A DNA stretch of 64,000 nucleotides from Fluviicola sp. XM-24bin1 (GTDB taxonomy: Bacteria; Bacteroidota; Bacteroidia; Flavobacteriales_D; Crocinitomicaceae): assembly GCA_003149635.1 (NCBI GenBank), contig QCWI01000001.1, positions 312,588 through 376,587 on the forward strand. Direction: 5' to 3'. A program made the translations under genes and the position numbers. The number at the start of each line of letters is the position of its first letter. Position 1 is the first letter of the stretch. The notes below the pieces were generated by a model that made no database searches, was not told the origin of the DNA, and was given only the letters and a program-made list of their open reading frames with translations. Below, piece by piece: positions 44,599-53,476 of the stretch.

Positions 44599-44688
44599 TC
44601 AGCGGTTTTTCCTTCCGAATAATTTCTTCCCAATACCTTGTATAACTTTCCGATAGACGCCTTTTGGGAGATGATCGGTTGTTTTCAT
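44599..44688 (-). CDS. Possible small basic peptide, 29 residues
   Basis: ATG at 44688 gives MKTTDHLPKGVYRKVIQGIG followed by KKLFGRKNR. It is basic and amphipathic-looking, in a gap that holds nothing else. There is no independent support such as a promoter or terminator, so this is tentative. Confidence 0.25.
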   Translation of the reverse strand: MKTTDHLPKGVYRKVIQGIGKKLFGRKNR

Positions 44689-44836
44689 AAGTATTTATAT
44701 ATCAATCTGTTATAATGCTATAGTGTTCGTTTCCATACTATAAGGAAGCCCTAACATTCCGTTGGGAAATTCTGATAGCAATGCCGCACTTTCCACGAAT
44801 AATTTAGATGCAGTTCTCATATAAAAATTATTCAAA

Positions 44837-46477
44837 ATGGAAAAGTTATTTACAACATTAACCGCAATCATAAGCTTCCTGATTTCATTCAATATGAACG
44901 CGCAGGACAGCAACAACTCCTCAATTTGGGTTACTGTTCAGGAAACCGCCTCAGTCCCATATCTCGAGAATGGGAAACTGGTGTCAGCGGATCCAATCAT
45001 GCAGGAACTCATTGAGGAGTTTTCAATTGTAAAAGTGGAACAGGCATTATCAGCTTCCAGAACAGCATTACTTCAGAAGGTATATGAATTTACGTGCGAC
45101 TGTAATATCGACGCATTGATGCAAACAATGAACGATAGCGAGGCTTTTGCAAACGCGGAACAAGCACCGCAGTACGAATTGCTATCTACCAATCCTGATG
45201 ATTATTTGTTAAACTTCAACGAAGATTATGCGCTGGATTTAATCAATGCCGACGAAGCGTGGTCATATACTACAGGAGACACAGGAATTGTTCTGGGTGT
45301 ATCCGACGGAAGTTTTCTTGGATACCACGAAGATTTGACCGATCAATACGTATCAATGAACAACTCACAAGGAGTTCCAATGTATTATTATTATCACGGG
45401 ACTGCTGTAGCCACGGGGGTTGCTGGTACAACGAACAACGGAATTGGTAAAAGCGCTATCGGTTATGACTGCAAATTGGCACTAAACACCATGGGATACA
45501 ATCAAATGTTGCAGCTGGCATACTCTGGGGTTCGTGTAGTGAATGCAAGTTGGAGTTCAGGATGTTGGCACAGTTCGTATTATCAAATGGTGATCGATGA
45601 AATCAACAATTTAGGTGTAATTGTAGTGGCTGCTGCCGGAAATGGAAGTACTTGCGGTGGGCCCGAAAGTCTCGTATATCCTGCTTCTTTGGATGGAGTG
45701 ATTTCCGTAACAAGTATTGGCCCGAATGACAATCACGAACGTTTGCCAGGAAATCCGGGATCGACGCACCAGCATAATGCTGCGGTTGATTTGTGTGCTC
45801 CAGGATATGATGTGGCTCTAACGGTGGCACCAGGATGGTATTTAACTGGAAACGGAACTAGTTTTGCCGCTCCATATGTGTCTGGAACTATCGGATTGAT
45901 GCTCTCTTTGCGCCCTTGCTTAACTCAAGATGAAGTTTTGAATATTCTGCAGCAAACAGCCGATGATGTGTACGCTGTAAATCATTCGGATTACTACGGA
46001 GTTTTGGGCGCAGGACGATTAAATGCGGGTGCGGCGCTGGAATACATTTCAAATATGGTTCCTTGCGAAGAACTTCCAACCACGCCGACAGTCGTTGGAG
46101 CGGGTGTCGGATTTATGTCTGTAAACAATAATGTTGCGCCTATGCAGCCATTCGCGTCTAGTGAGTTGTCGTATGAAGATGCTGCACATGCCGTTCGCTC
46201 AGCAATGACGGAGGAAGAAACCCCACGCTTGTCGCAAAATGAATTTGAAGCGATGGCGTATCCGAACCCTACGAATGAAGCAACATTGGTGCAATGGAAT
46301 CAAGAAATCGATGCTGAGATACAAGTGATAGATGCAACTGGCGCAGTTATTCAGAATGATGTCATCAGTAGCACACGATTAACGAAAGAAATCCAGCTGG
46401 AGCAAAAAGGAATGTACCTCGTACGATTCGTAAAAGACGGCCAATTGCTCTGGTCTGAAAAAGTCATAAAACTTTAA
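44837..46477 (+). CDS. S8 serine protease with T9SS C-terminal sorting domain
   Basis: 546 residues. Signal peptide to SFNMNAQD, then a prodomain-like region. The catalytic triad is visible: Asp in LGVSDGSF, His in YYHGTAVATGVAG and Ser in GNGTSFAAPYVSG. The oxyanion Asn is probably in AAAGNGSTCGGP. The last 75 residues are a T9SS sorting domain (EAMAYPNPTNEATLVQW to LWSEKVIKL). It should be secreted and cell-attached or released outside. A close paralogue with the same architecture lies at 54496. The flanking gap of 240 bp upstream shows no clear promoter. Confidence 0.94.
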   Translation: MEKLFTTLTAIISFLISFNMNAQDSNNSSIWVTVQETASVPYLENGKLVSADPIMQELIEEFSIVKVEQALSASRTALLQKVYEFTCDCNIDALMQTMNDSEAFANAEQAPQYELLSTNPDDYLLNFNEDYALDLINADEAWSYTTGDTGIVLGVSDGSFLGYHEDLTDQYVSMNNSQGVPMYYYYHGTAVATGVAGTTNNGIGKSAIGYDCKLALNTMGYNQMLQLAYSGVRVVNASWSSGCWHSSYYQMVIDEINNLGVIVVAAAGNGSTCGGPESLVYPASLDGVISVTSIGPNDNHERLPGNPGSTHQHNAAVDLCAPGYDVALTVAPGWYLTGNGTSFAAPYVSGTIGLMLSLRPCLTQDEVLNILQQTADDVYAVNHSDYYGVLGAGRLNAGAALEYISNMVPCEELPTTPTVVGAGVGFMSVNNNVAPMQPFASSELSYEDAAHAVRSAMTEEETPRLSQNEFEAMAYPNPTNEATLVQWNQEIDAEIQVIDATGAVIQNDVISSTRLTKEIQLEQKGMYLVRFVKDGQLLWSEKVIKL

Positions 46478-46533
46478 ATCTCATTGAATAGAGAGAACAA
46501 AAGGGATTGTTGGGAAAACCGGCAGTCCCTTTG

Positions 46534-47277
46534 TCATTGTTTCAAAATTCGCATCAATTGCTCTTTCTTTCTGATGGAAACGGGAACGATACTTCCGTCC
46601 GTCATTAAGAGTTGTCCACCTGAGCCACGAAGGTATTTTTCGATGTGCTGAATATTGACAATATTCGATTTGTGCACTTTCAAAAAGTTGTTTCGAATCA
46701 GAATATCTTCGAATTCTTTCATCGATTTGGAAACCAAAATGTTCTTTTTGGAAGCGAGATGAAATCTGCATTAAGCGCGTTCTGCTTCGCAATAAATCAA
46801 CTCGGAATAGGGAATCATCTCCAATCCAGATTCGCTGGGAACCGCCAATTTATCGAAATTAACCGTCGAATTTAAATATTCTTCGGAACCGTTTCCTAGA
46901 ATTTTCTTGCGTTTTTCAAGTCGCATCCGAACCGCCGTAAGAAGCTCATTATGGTCGAAGGGTTTCAAGATGTAATCGTCCGCCCCGAGACTCATGCCTG
47001 TTCGAATATCCTTCGGTTCCACCTTAGCCGTTAGGAATAAAAAAGGAGGGACAATTTCATCCTTCATGCGCTCGTTAATGGCTCCTAGAAGTTCAAAACC
47101 GTTCATTTCAGGCATGCTTACGTCGCAAACCACAATGTCGGGCAGATCATCTACGATATTTTGATATCCTTCCTTGCCATCTTTAGCACTGGAAACTTCG
47201 TACCCGGCGAGATCAAAAATCTCCTCCAGAGTTTCACGAACTCCTGCTTCGTCTTCAACTATCAGTATTTTCTCCAT
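46534..47277 (-). pseudogene. LytTR-type response regulator interrupted by an in-frame TAA
   Basis: Read through, this is a 247-residue regulator. The receiver has LIVEDEAGVRETL, phosphoacceptor Asp in IVVCDVSMPEMNG and the Lys in YILKPFDH. A linker with LAVPSESGLEMIPYSELIYCEAERA comes next. The LytTR DNA-binding domain follows: FHLASKKNILVSKSMKEFED, FLKVHKSNIVNIQHIEKYLRG, GQLLMTDGSIVPVS. TAA at 46771-46773 sits inside the first LytTR strand; the position normally holds Tyr or another residue (ERAYCRF-like), and TAT to TAA is one change. The truncated product keeps the receiver but cannot bind DNA. The start overlaps the large kinase gene by 23 bp. Confidence 0.85.
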
Positions 47278-50077
47278 GGTTTTGTGTATTGAGGTTAATT
47301 ATGAATTCTGTGCCTTTGCCCAGTTCGCTTTTCACCGATATTGAGCCGCCGATTAATTCTATGTATTCCTTCGCGATAGCCGTCCCAAGTCCCGTTCCAC
47401 TGTATTCATTTACATTTGAAGCCCGATAGAACGGTTCGAACAAATGCTGTAATTCGCGTTCGGGAATCCCAATCCCTTTGTCGCTTACTTTGATTTCAAC
47501 CGAGTCGTCTTCGAAATGAACGGAAACGGTTGGGAGCGCCCCATTGTTAGAGTATTTGAAGGCGTTCGAAACGAGATTGGACAACGCGTGACTGAAGAGT
47601 TGTTCATCGAAAAGGATTTCAGTCGGCTCACCGGTCACTCGAACTGGGTTGCTCTTTTTTTGATTGACGTGACTGTGATTGTCAAGGACCTCCTGACAAA
47701 TAGGGACTAATGGTTGACGGATAAGTCGCAGTGTAATATTTCCTTCGTTGATTTTCCCCAATATCAATACATCATTCATGAGGTCAGTCATGCGGGTAAT
47801 CTGCGATTTGATGCGCTCACTGATCTTATTGAATTTAGGTTGCAATTCTTTGTCCAAATGGAAGCATTCAGAAGTATCCATATGCATGGAGAGTAAGCCC
47901 AAGTTGGATTGAATTACCGACAAGGGAGTCCTGAATTGGTGCGAGGCCGTAGAAACGAAACGAGATTTCAATCTTCCCAATTCTTTTTCTTTTTCCAGAC
48001 TCAGCGCCAATTCTTTCCGGGCATCTTCCAATTCCATGGTGCGCTCCGTTACCTTTGATTCTAACTCTTTCGTAAACGCTTCTTTGATTTCATAGGCCGC
48101 CTTTTCCGCCTGCTTGTAATCCGTGATATTGAGTACAATGAGCATGACTCCGGAGAAGTTTCCATCATCGTCGTAATCCGGATTCGCCGATATGTTTGTC
48201 CATACCTTCGATCCGTTTTTGTGCAAGAAGATTGTTTCGTAAAGTGCCGGCTTCCCTGCTTTTCGGTATTTAAACTTTTGCTTGAGTCGATCGGCCGTAT
48301 CCGGTTCATGCAAGAACTCGTATCCAATTTTACCCACCAATTCATCATTGGTATACCCCAGCATTTTGCACAAACTTGGATTTACATTTAAGATGACTCC
48401 ATTCGGATCGCAGCTCATTAATCCTTCGTTCATGCGCTGGAACAAACCGCGATATCGCTTTTCACTTTCTTCAATGCGTTTTTGAATGGCTTGTTTTTCT
48501 GTGAAATCGCGACCAATGCAATAAAATGATTGACATTTTTCCACGCCCATAATGGTCCATGAAATGGAACGGATATCACCGTCTTTGGTTACAATGGAGC
48601 TGTCGATCTTCTGGGTTCCATTTCCTGACTTTAAGGTTTCGTGGAGATTTTTATGAGAAGCGATTTCATCCCGTACAAAAATGTTTACGAGCGGTTGATA
48701 CAACAGTTCGGATTCATCATATCCCAATATGTTTTGGAAAGCTGGATTTGCATAAATGAGCTCTCCGGATTTATTGAGTGTGCAGATCAAATCCTCGGAC
48801 AATTGCAGAATGCTATTTCTGTTTATTTCAGACTCCAGTTTTCGAATGAAGATGCCAATGTGACTTCCGACATACATGAGCACTTTAAAATGAAACTCGT
48901 CGAAGGTATCCTTGCTATTGCTATCCAGGCACCCCATTACTCCAACGCACTTGTCTTCCGCAACGATTGGAACACACATCAAGCATTTGTGGCGCTCTCC
49001 CTGAACAGAAATCCCATTCTCATTTTCGAACTTGCCGATTTCTTCCCCTTTCAGCCAAACGGCTTCTTTTGTTTGCAAGATGTGTTCACTCAGTCCAAGA
49101 GCATTTCTTCGATATTGTGGCGTTTGGGATTCTTCCCTATCAGCTTTGTGATAAACCAGACGAATTTGACCCACGTTTTCCTTGAGGATAGCGAAATAGT
49201 TATCAAAAGGAATGTGCTTCTGTAATTCCAGATGAAGCTTCTGAAAAAAGGTATTGATAGAGCTCTCAGACGTACTTAGTTTGCGCGCAATTTTGGAAAT
49301 AATATCTTCCCAGACTTCGCTTAGTTTTTGATCTGTTATATCATTAATGATAATCGCAAACCCAGTGCAATCGCCCAATTCATTCAGTTGTTTTGAAATT
49401 CGAATGTGTGCCCAGAAACGGTCGTTATTGCTTCGTGTAAGTACTTTATCATATTCCAGAGAACTGCTGATGTCGATCAATTGAAATTCACTCTTGTCGT
49501 TAGGAATATCGAGGAGATAATTGATGTCCTTTCCAATTAAATCAGCGGGTTTGGCTTCAAACAAACTGCACACTGCTGGGTTCACTATGGCAATTTTATT
49601 ATCGGTATTTACTTTGATGAACCCTTCATTCATGCGCTCGATGAGATATCGATACTCGAGTTGCTGATCTTTGATTTGTTGTTCCTTTTCCTCAACGAAC
49701 TCATGGTAGCGATAAGCCTGAACGGAGCGGAAAATGGAAATGTGGAGTTTTTCCAATTTGCTTTTTAAAACGTAGTCAGTAGCACCTAGTTTTCGCATTT
49801 CCGCGGCTCCTTCCTCTCCAATTGCACCGGAGACATAAATAAACGGCACTTTTGAACCATAGGTGTTAGCTAATTCAAGGCTTTCCAGTCCCATGATGTC
49901 CGGAATATTATATTCAGAAAGAATAATGTTGAATTGCTCATTTTGAAGAGCTTCAACATAATCATTACGATTACTAACGTGCTTAATTTCGTATTCGTTG
50001 TACTCCCTTTCCAACTCAATACGAATTAGTTCCGCATCGGCAATGTTATCCTCAAGATGTAGAATTCGGATGGACAT
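47255..50077 (-). CDS. Hybrid sensor histidine kinase (receiver-PAS-GAF-PAS-PAS-HisKA-HATPase)
   Basis: 940 residues, soluble. Domains in order: an N-terminal receiver (1-120) whose phosphoacceptor position is Glu (NIILSEYNIPD); PAS (about 140-260); GAF (about 270-420); two PAS domains (about 430-545 and 555-665) with PAC-like ends (DITD, NITDYKQ); a coiled coil; the DHp with phosphoacceptor His in STASHQFRTPLSVI; and the ATPase domain with N-box HALSNLVSNAFKYS, G1 DKGIGIP and G2 GTGLGTAIAKE. It probably signals to the LytTR regulator that overlaps its end by 23 bp. The receiver-like protein 50085 lies just upstream, eight bases away. Confidence 0.93.
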   Translation of the reverse strand: MSIRILHLEDNIADAELIRIELEREYNEYEIKHVSNRNDYVEALQNEQFNIILSEYNIPDIMGLESLELANTYGSKVPFIYVSGAIGEEGAAEMRKLGATDYVLKSKLEKLHISIFRSVQAYRYHEFVEEKEQQIKDQQLEYRYLIERMNEGFIKVNTDNKIAIVNPAVCSLFEAKPADLIGKDINYLLDIPNDKSEFQLIDISSSLEYDKVLTRSNNDRFWAHIRISKQLNELGDCTGFAIIINDITDQKLSEVWEDIISKIARKLSTSESSINTFFQKLHLELQKHIPFDNYFAILKENVGQIRLVYHKADREESQTPQYRRNALGLSEHILQTKEAVWLKGEEIGKFENENGISVQGERHKCLMCVPIVAEDKCVGVMGCLDSNSKDTFDEFHFKVLMYVGSHIGIFIRKLESEINRNSILQLSEDLICTLNKSGELIYANPAFQNILGYDESELLYQPLVNIFVRDEIASHKNLHETLKSGNGTQKIDSSIVTKDGDIRSISWTIMGVEKCQSFYCIGRDFTEKQAIQKRIEESEKRYRGLFQRMNEGLMSCDPNGVILNVNPSLCKMLGYTNDELVGKIGYEFLHEPDTADRLKQKFKYRKAGKPALYETIFLHKNGSKVWTNISANPDYDDDGNFSGVMLIVLNITDYKQAEKAAYEIKEAFTKELESKVTERTMELEDARKELALSLEKEKELGRLKSRFVSTASHQFRTPLSVIQSNLGLLSMHMDTSECFHLDKELQPKFNKISERIKSQITRMTDLMNDVLILGKINEGNITLRLIRQPLVPICQEVLDNHSHVNQKKSNPVRVTGEPTEILFDEQLFSHALSNLVSNAFKYSNNGALPTVSVHFEDDSVEIKVSDKGIGIPERELQHLFEPFYRASNVNEYSGTGLGTAIAKEYIELIGGSISVKSELGKGTEFIINLNTQNHGENTDS

Positions 50078-50084
50078 GTACGTA

Positions 50085-50531
50085 TTATTTCAGTTGCGAT
50101 TCATTTAACAATAGACAGTAGAAACCAAGTTCTCTGACACAGGTGGAAAAATTCTCGTAATCCACCGGTTTTACGATGTAGCTATTTGCTTCCAGGTCAT
50201 TGGCATCCAGTCGATCGTTATGTTCTCGACTGGTGGTTAGCGCCACTGTGGGAATGGTTTTGGTTTGTGGATTACTTCGAACCGCCTCAATTACTTCCAA
50301 TCCGCTTACCTTCGGCATTTTAAGATCCAGCAAGGTCAATTTGGGGTTTACCACATTTTTGCGATCGGAGAACTGACCTTCGCAGAACAAGAAATCAAGA
50401 GCTTCCTGACCGTCTCTAACCCATTTAATATTATTGAGCAACTTGTGTTTTTCAAGTGCCATTAGAGCCAATTCGGCGTCTTCTTGACGATCCTCAACCA
50501 GTAATAGATCAATGGTATTTTCTTTGTTCAT
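50085..50531 (-). CDS. Single-domain response regulator (Rcp1-like)
   Basis: 148 residues from the ATG at 50531 (MNKENTIDLLLVEDRQEDAE). It is a receiver without an output domain: acidic pair in VEDRQED, phosphoacceptor Asp in LTLLDLKMPKVSG, LTTSREHND, Lys in SYIVKPVDY. Rcp1-type receivers take phosphate from phytochrome-like or other kinases. Here the obvious partner is the kinase remnant directly upstream, and the hybrid kinase follows eight bases downstream. A frameshift fuses the remnant to this frame without a stop between, which could produce a 355-residue read-through, but the internal ATG is the natural start. Confidence 0.88.
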   Translation of the reverse strand: MNKENTIDLLLVEDRQEDAELALMALEKHKLLNNIKWVRDGQEALDFLFCEGQFSDRKNVVNPKLTLLDLKMPKVSGLEVIEAVRSNPQTKTIPTVALTTSREHNDRLDANDLEANSYIVKPVDYENFSTCVRELGFYCLLLNESQLK

Positions 50532-50542
50532 GACTAGTGTTT

Positions 50543-51077
50543 TTAAAAGGGTAAAAAGAATTGGAATGTGGCACCTTTGCCAGGCTCTCCAACTGCGGAA
50601 AATGGTACCATTATGTTTGTTAATAGTTCGTTGGACATTGGCAAGACCTACACCCGTACCATCGAACTCTTGTTGCGAATGAAGTCTTTGGAAAATGCCA
50701 TAGAGTTTCTGGTAATGACGCATATCAAAACCGCTTCCATTATCCTTGATAAAATAGGTGACCCCAGTACGATCGACCTCTGCCCAAATCGAGATTTCGG
50801 GATTTTCTTTTTTCTGAGAGTACTTGAAGGCATTATCAATGAGGTTTTGCCAGATTACTCCCATCATGGTTTGATCAGAGGAAATGTCCGGCAGATTCTC
50901 TTCAATGTGGGATAGGGCCTTTTTTTGTTTACCTTTCATATAGGTAAGCGTTTTTTCACCCTTAGTGAGTAGCCTTTCTTTATGGTTCGCAGCAAGAATA
51001 AATCCAAATAGTAGGAAGGTACTTGCAAACAAACAAAAAATGGCAAAGCCTTTTACCCCATACCGATGCTTGTTCAT
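50543..51077 (-). pseudogene. Degraded sensor histidine kinase (internal deletion and frameshift)
   Basis: Starting at the ATG 51077, an N-terminal membrane helix (GFAIFCLFASTFLLFGFILA) leads after only about 30 residues into the ATPase domain: VIWQNLIDNAFKYS (N-box), DNGSGFDM (G1), GTGVGLANVQRTI (G2). The expected sensor domain, HAMP and HisKA with its phosphoacceptor His are missing, so an in-frame internal deletion is inferred. Near 50597, one extra base shifts the frame; removing it restores AVGEPGKGATFQFFLPF and a stop at 50543-50545, just before the receiver gene. It cannot autophosphorylate. A 20-bp tandem duplication lies directly upstream. Confidence 0.75.
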
Positions 51078-51082
51078 TGAGT

Positions 51083-51122
51083 TCATGCAGTAGAGTTTGA
51101 AGTCATGCAGTAGAGTTTGAAG
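51083..51122. repeat. Perfect 20-bp tandem duplication
   Basis: TCATGCAGTAGAGTTTGAAG occurs twice in direct succession (51083-51102 and 51103-51122), at the start of the degraded kinase gene. It creates an extra in-frame head of the reading frame. It looks like a fresh replication-slippage event. Confidence 0.9.
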
Positions 51123-51420
51123 GTTGTTCAGCGCAAACGAAAAGATAGTCAATTCTTTTGATATGTATAAAATTACACAGTTTTAGCGCATTAAACCAAT
51201 TAAATTCATACTTTGTGATAATTAACATTTAAGTATCTATATATCAATGGTGTAAGGGTGTTTTACTCTTGCCTTTGCGAGAGATAAAGGTACATCTATA
51301 AATGGGGGGATAGTTTAATCAATATGTGATCTGCTCGATTAACTAGTGCAATTGGTAAATAAAACATCGTTTTTGCTCGAATAAGTGAAATTGCGTATTG
51401 ACAAGTAGTTGACTGTGAAT

Positions 51421-51592
51421 AGAAAAGCCCCAAAATCAATGGGGCTGTACCTAACCAATAACTACTAAAATTATACTATAAAAGCCTTAGAAACGCGATT
51501 CGTCTTTTTTTACCTAATTACTCTAACGGCAGCGTTTCTAATTCCAAAGGTTATGATTCATCTTTGATTGAAACAATGACTTCATCCCAACG
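51421..51592 (-). ncRNA. Candidate structured ncRNA, copy 1
   Basis: On the minus strand, TTGGGATGAAG leads into a small hairpin (TTCAATC-AAA-GATGAA), a stem AGAAACGC/GCGTTTCT, then CTTTTATAGTATAATTTTAG, TAGTTATTGGTTAGGTAC and a strong terminator (AGCCCC-loop-GGGGCT, TTTTCT). The order and many words match the second copy at 51638-51840. There is no coding potential. Two diverged copies with a conserved stem, each with its own terminator, support a real RNA family; I cannot name it. Confidence 0.6.
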
Positions 51593-51637
51593 CTTTGTTT
51601 TCATTTCCGAACGTCGATCTTACTGAAATGCGTGCAT

Positions 51638-51840
51638 AAAAAAAGTCCCGAATCTCGATAGGTCTCGATGACTTGGGACTTTTGTAACTAACCAATAAAC
51701 TACTAACTATACACTATAAAGTCTTAGAAACGATACCAAGCAACTACAAAACCTAACCTAAGCAACAAACGTGTTTCGTACCGTTTCTGGTTACAAGTAC
51801 GGGATAAACTCCCGTTTCAAGGAGCGGCTTCATCCCAATG
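51638..51840 (-). ncRNA. Candidate structured ncRNA, copy 2
   Basis: On the minus strand, TTGGGATGAAGCC leads into a hairpin (ACGGGA-GTTTA-TCCCGT), a stem AGAAACG/CGTTTCT, then AAGACTTTATAGTGTATAG, TAGTAGTTTATTGGTTAG and a terminator (AAAAGTCCC/GGGACTTTTTTT). Compared with copy 1 the arms of the first hairpin are different in sequence but still pair, which is covariation-like. It lies between the terminators of fumC and copy 1. Confidence 0.6.
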
Positions 51841-51881
51841 CATGGAATTACCTTCCCAACGCGAAAAATTTCTTCCAAAAG

Positions 51882-51925
51882 AAAAGCCCCGCACTTCGAG
51901 AACCTCAGTGAGCGGGGCTAGTTTT
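51882..51925 (-). terminator. Terminator of fumC
   Basis: On the minus strand, AGCCCCGC pairs with GCGGGGCT and is followed by TTTTCTTTT. The loop carries the CTGAGGTTCTCGAAG repeat (51894-51908). Confidence 0.8.
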
Positions 51926-51928
51926 TAA

Positions 51929-51954
51929 GTACCCTGAGCGAAGTCGAAGGGTAC
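51929..51954. repeat. Dispersed repeat hairpin GTACCCTGAGCGAAGTCGAAGGGTAC-type
   Basis: GTACCC...GGGTAC arms enclose TGAGCGAAGTCGAA, a member of the short repeat family seen at several intergenic sites of this window. It lies between the fumC stop and its terminator. Confidence 0.55.
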
Positions 51955-51978
51955 TATTCATTATTCCTTATTCATAAT

Positions 51979-53388
51979 TCAAGAAGTCGTTTTCATACTT
52001 CCAATCATGTCTTCAGGACGCACCCACTCGTCAAACTGTTCGTTAGTGACCAAATCCAAAGCAATGGCTGCTTGACGTAAAGTCGTTCCTTCCTTATGTG
52101 CCTTTTTAGCAATCGCAGCGGCATTTTCATAACCGATGTGCGTATTTAATGCCGTTACGAGCATCAATGAGTTTTCCAATTTCTCTTTGATGACAGCATC
52201 GTTCGGAGCAATTCCAACAGCACAGTTATCATTGAATGACAAACATGCATCACCCAACAAACGTGCAGATGTCAGTACATTATATACCATCATTGGTTTG
52301 AAGACATTCAATTCGAAGTGTCCTGTCATTCCTCCGGTTGCGACCGCAACATCGTTACCAATAACTTGTGCACATACCATCGTCAATGCTTCACACTGAG
52401 TTGGGTTCACTTTTCCTGGCATGATGGAAGATCCCGGTTCATTTTCTGGAATTACAATTTCACCAATTCCACTACGTGGCCCTGAACACAACATTCGAAT
52501 ATCGTTTCCGATTTTCATCAAGCTTACAGCCAATTGTTTCAATGCTCCGTGTGTTTCTACCATAGCATCGTGCGCTGCTAATGCTTCGAATTTGTTTTCA
52601 GCGGTTACCATCGGCTGGTTCGAATACGTTGCAATTTTCTTTGCTACCAATTCGGCGTATCCCTCCGGTGTATTTAGTCCTGTTCCAACGGCCGTTCCTC
52701 CAAGGGCTAATTCAGAAAGGTGTGCCAATGTATTTTTAAGCGCTTTCAATCCATGATCCAATTGAGAAACGTATCCTGAAAATTCTTGACCGAGGCTCAA
52801 TGGCGTAGCATCCATAAAGTGCGTACGTCCGATTTTTACCACGTCCATGTACTTCACCGACTTTTCATGCAACGTATTTCGAAGCGTTTCAATTTTCGGG
52901 ATCGTGTCCTCTACAATTTGCTTGTAGCTCGCAATGTGCATGGCAGTAGGGAACGTATCGTTTGAAGACTGAGACTTGTTCACGTCATCATTCGGGTGGA
53001 TGAATTTATCGGAATCCAACAAAGACCCACCGTTAATTACGTGAGCACGGTTCGCAATAACTTCGTTCATATTCATGTTCGATTGCGTCCCAGAACCTGT
53101 TTGCCAAATCACCAAAGGGAACTGATCATCCAATTTCCCTTCCAGAATTTCGTCACATACTTTCCCAATCAACTCCGCTTTTTCTTTTGGTAAAACACCC
53201 AATTCAGCGTTTGTTTCCGCCGCGGATTTCTTCAAAATCGCGAAGGCTTTTGTTACCTCCAACGGCATGCGCATGTTGGCACCACCAATTTTGAAATTGT
53301 TGCGGGATCTTTGTGTTTGTGCACCCCAATACTTGTCTGTGGGCACTTGTACCTCGCCCATCGTATCTTTCTCAATTCTGTATTCCAT
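51979..53388 (-). CDS. fumC: Fumarate hydratase, class II
   Basis: 469 residues, cytoplasmic. It interconverts fumarate and malate in the TCA cycle and needs no iron-sulfur cluster. Family blocks: [18 protein letters not shown], the [13 protein letters not shown] block, [20 protein letters not shown], and the superfamily signature [17 protein letters not shown]. The ATG at 53388 ([16 protein letters not shown]) is the usual start; the longer frame to 53421 is rejected. A terminator for the upstream tonB-like gene separates the two. Confidence 0.97.
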   Translation of the reverse strand: MEYRIEKDTMGEVQVPTDKYWGAQTQRSRNNFKIGGANMRMPLEVTKAFAILKKSAAETNAELGVLPKEKAELIGKVCDEILEGKLDDQFPLVIWQTGSGTQSNMNMNEVIANRAHVINGGSLLDSDKFIHPNDDVNKSQSSNDTFPTAMHIASYKQIVEDTIPKIETLRNTLHEKSVKYMDVVKIGRTHFMDATPLSLGQEFSGYVSQLDHGLKALKNTLAHLSELALGGTAVGTGLNTPEGYAELVAKKIATYSNQPMVTAENKFEALAAHDAMVETHGALKQLAVSLMKIGNDIRMLCSGPRSGIGEIVIPENEPGSSIMPGKVNPTQCEALTMVCAQVIGNDVAVATGGMTGHFELNVFKPMMVYNVLTSARLLGDACLSFNDNCAVGIAPNDAVIKEKLENSLMLVTALNTHIGYENAAAIAKKAHKEGTTLRQAAIALDLVTNEQFDEWVRPEDMIGSMKTTS

Positions 53389-53422
53389 CGATTGCAATTT
53401 TATGGCCCTAAATTTAGGCAAT

Positions 53423-53454
53423 AAAAAAAGGCTGGTCGTAATGACTCAGCCTTA
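53423..53454 (-). terminator. Terminator of the TonB gene
   Basis: On the minus strand, AAGGCTG pairs with CAGCCTT and seven T follow, 23 bp beyond the stop at 53477. Confidence 0.8.
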
Positions 53455-53476
53455 AATTTCGCAGCTAGTGGTTTTA

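Noticed and set aside
44710-44916. Minus-strand frame overlapping the start of the S8 protease gene
   Set aside because: It overlaps the protease signal-peptide coding region and has no features of its own.
50085-51152. A single 355-residue kinase-receiver fusion protein
   Set aside because: The join arises from a one-base frameshift; the alternative frame restores a normal kinase ending and stop just before an ATG that begins a typical receiver.
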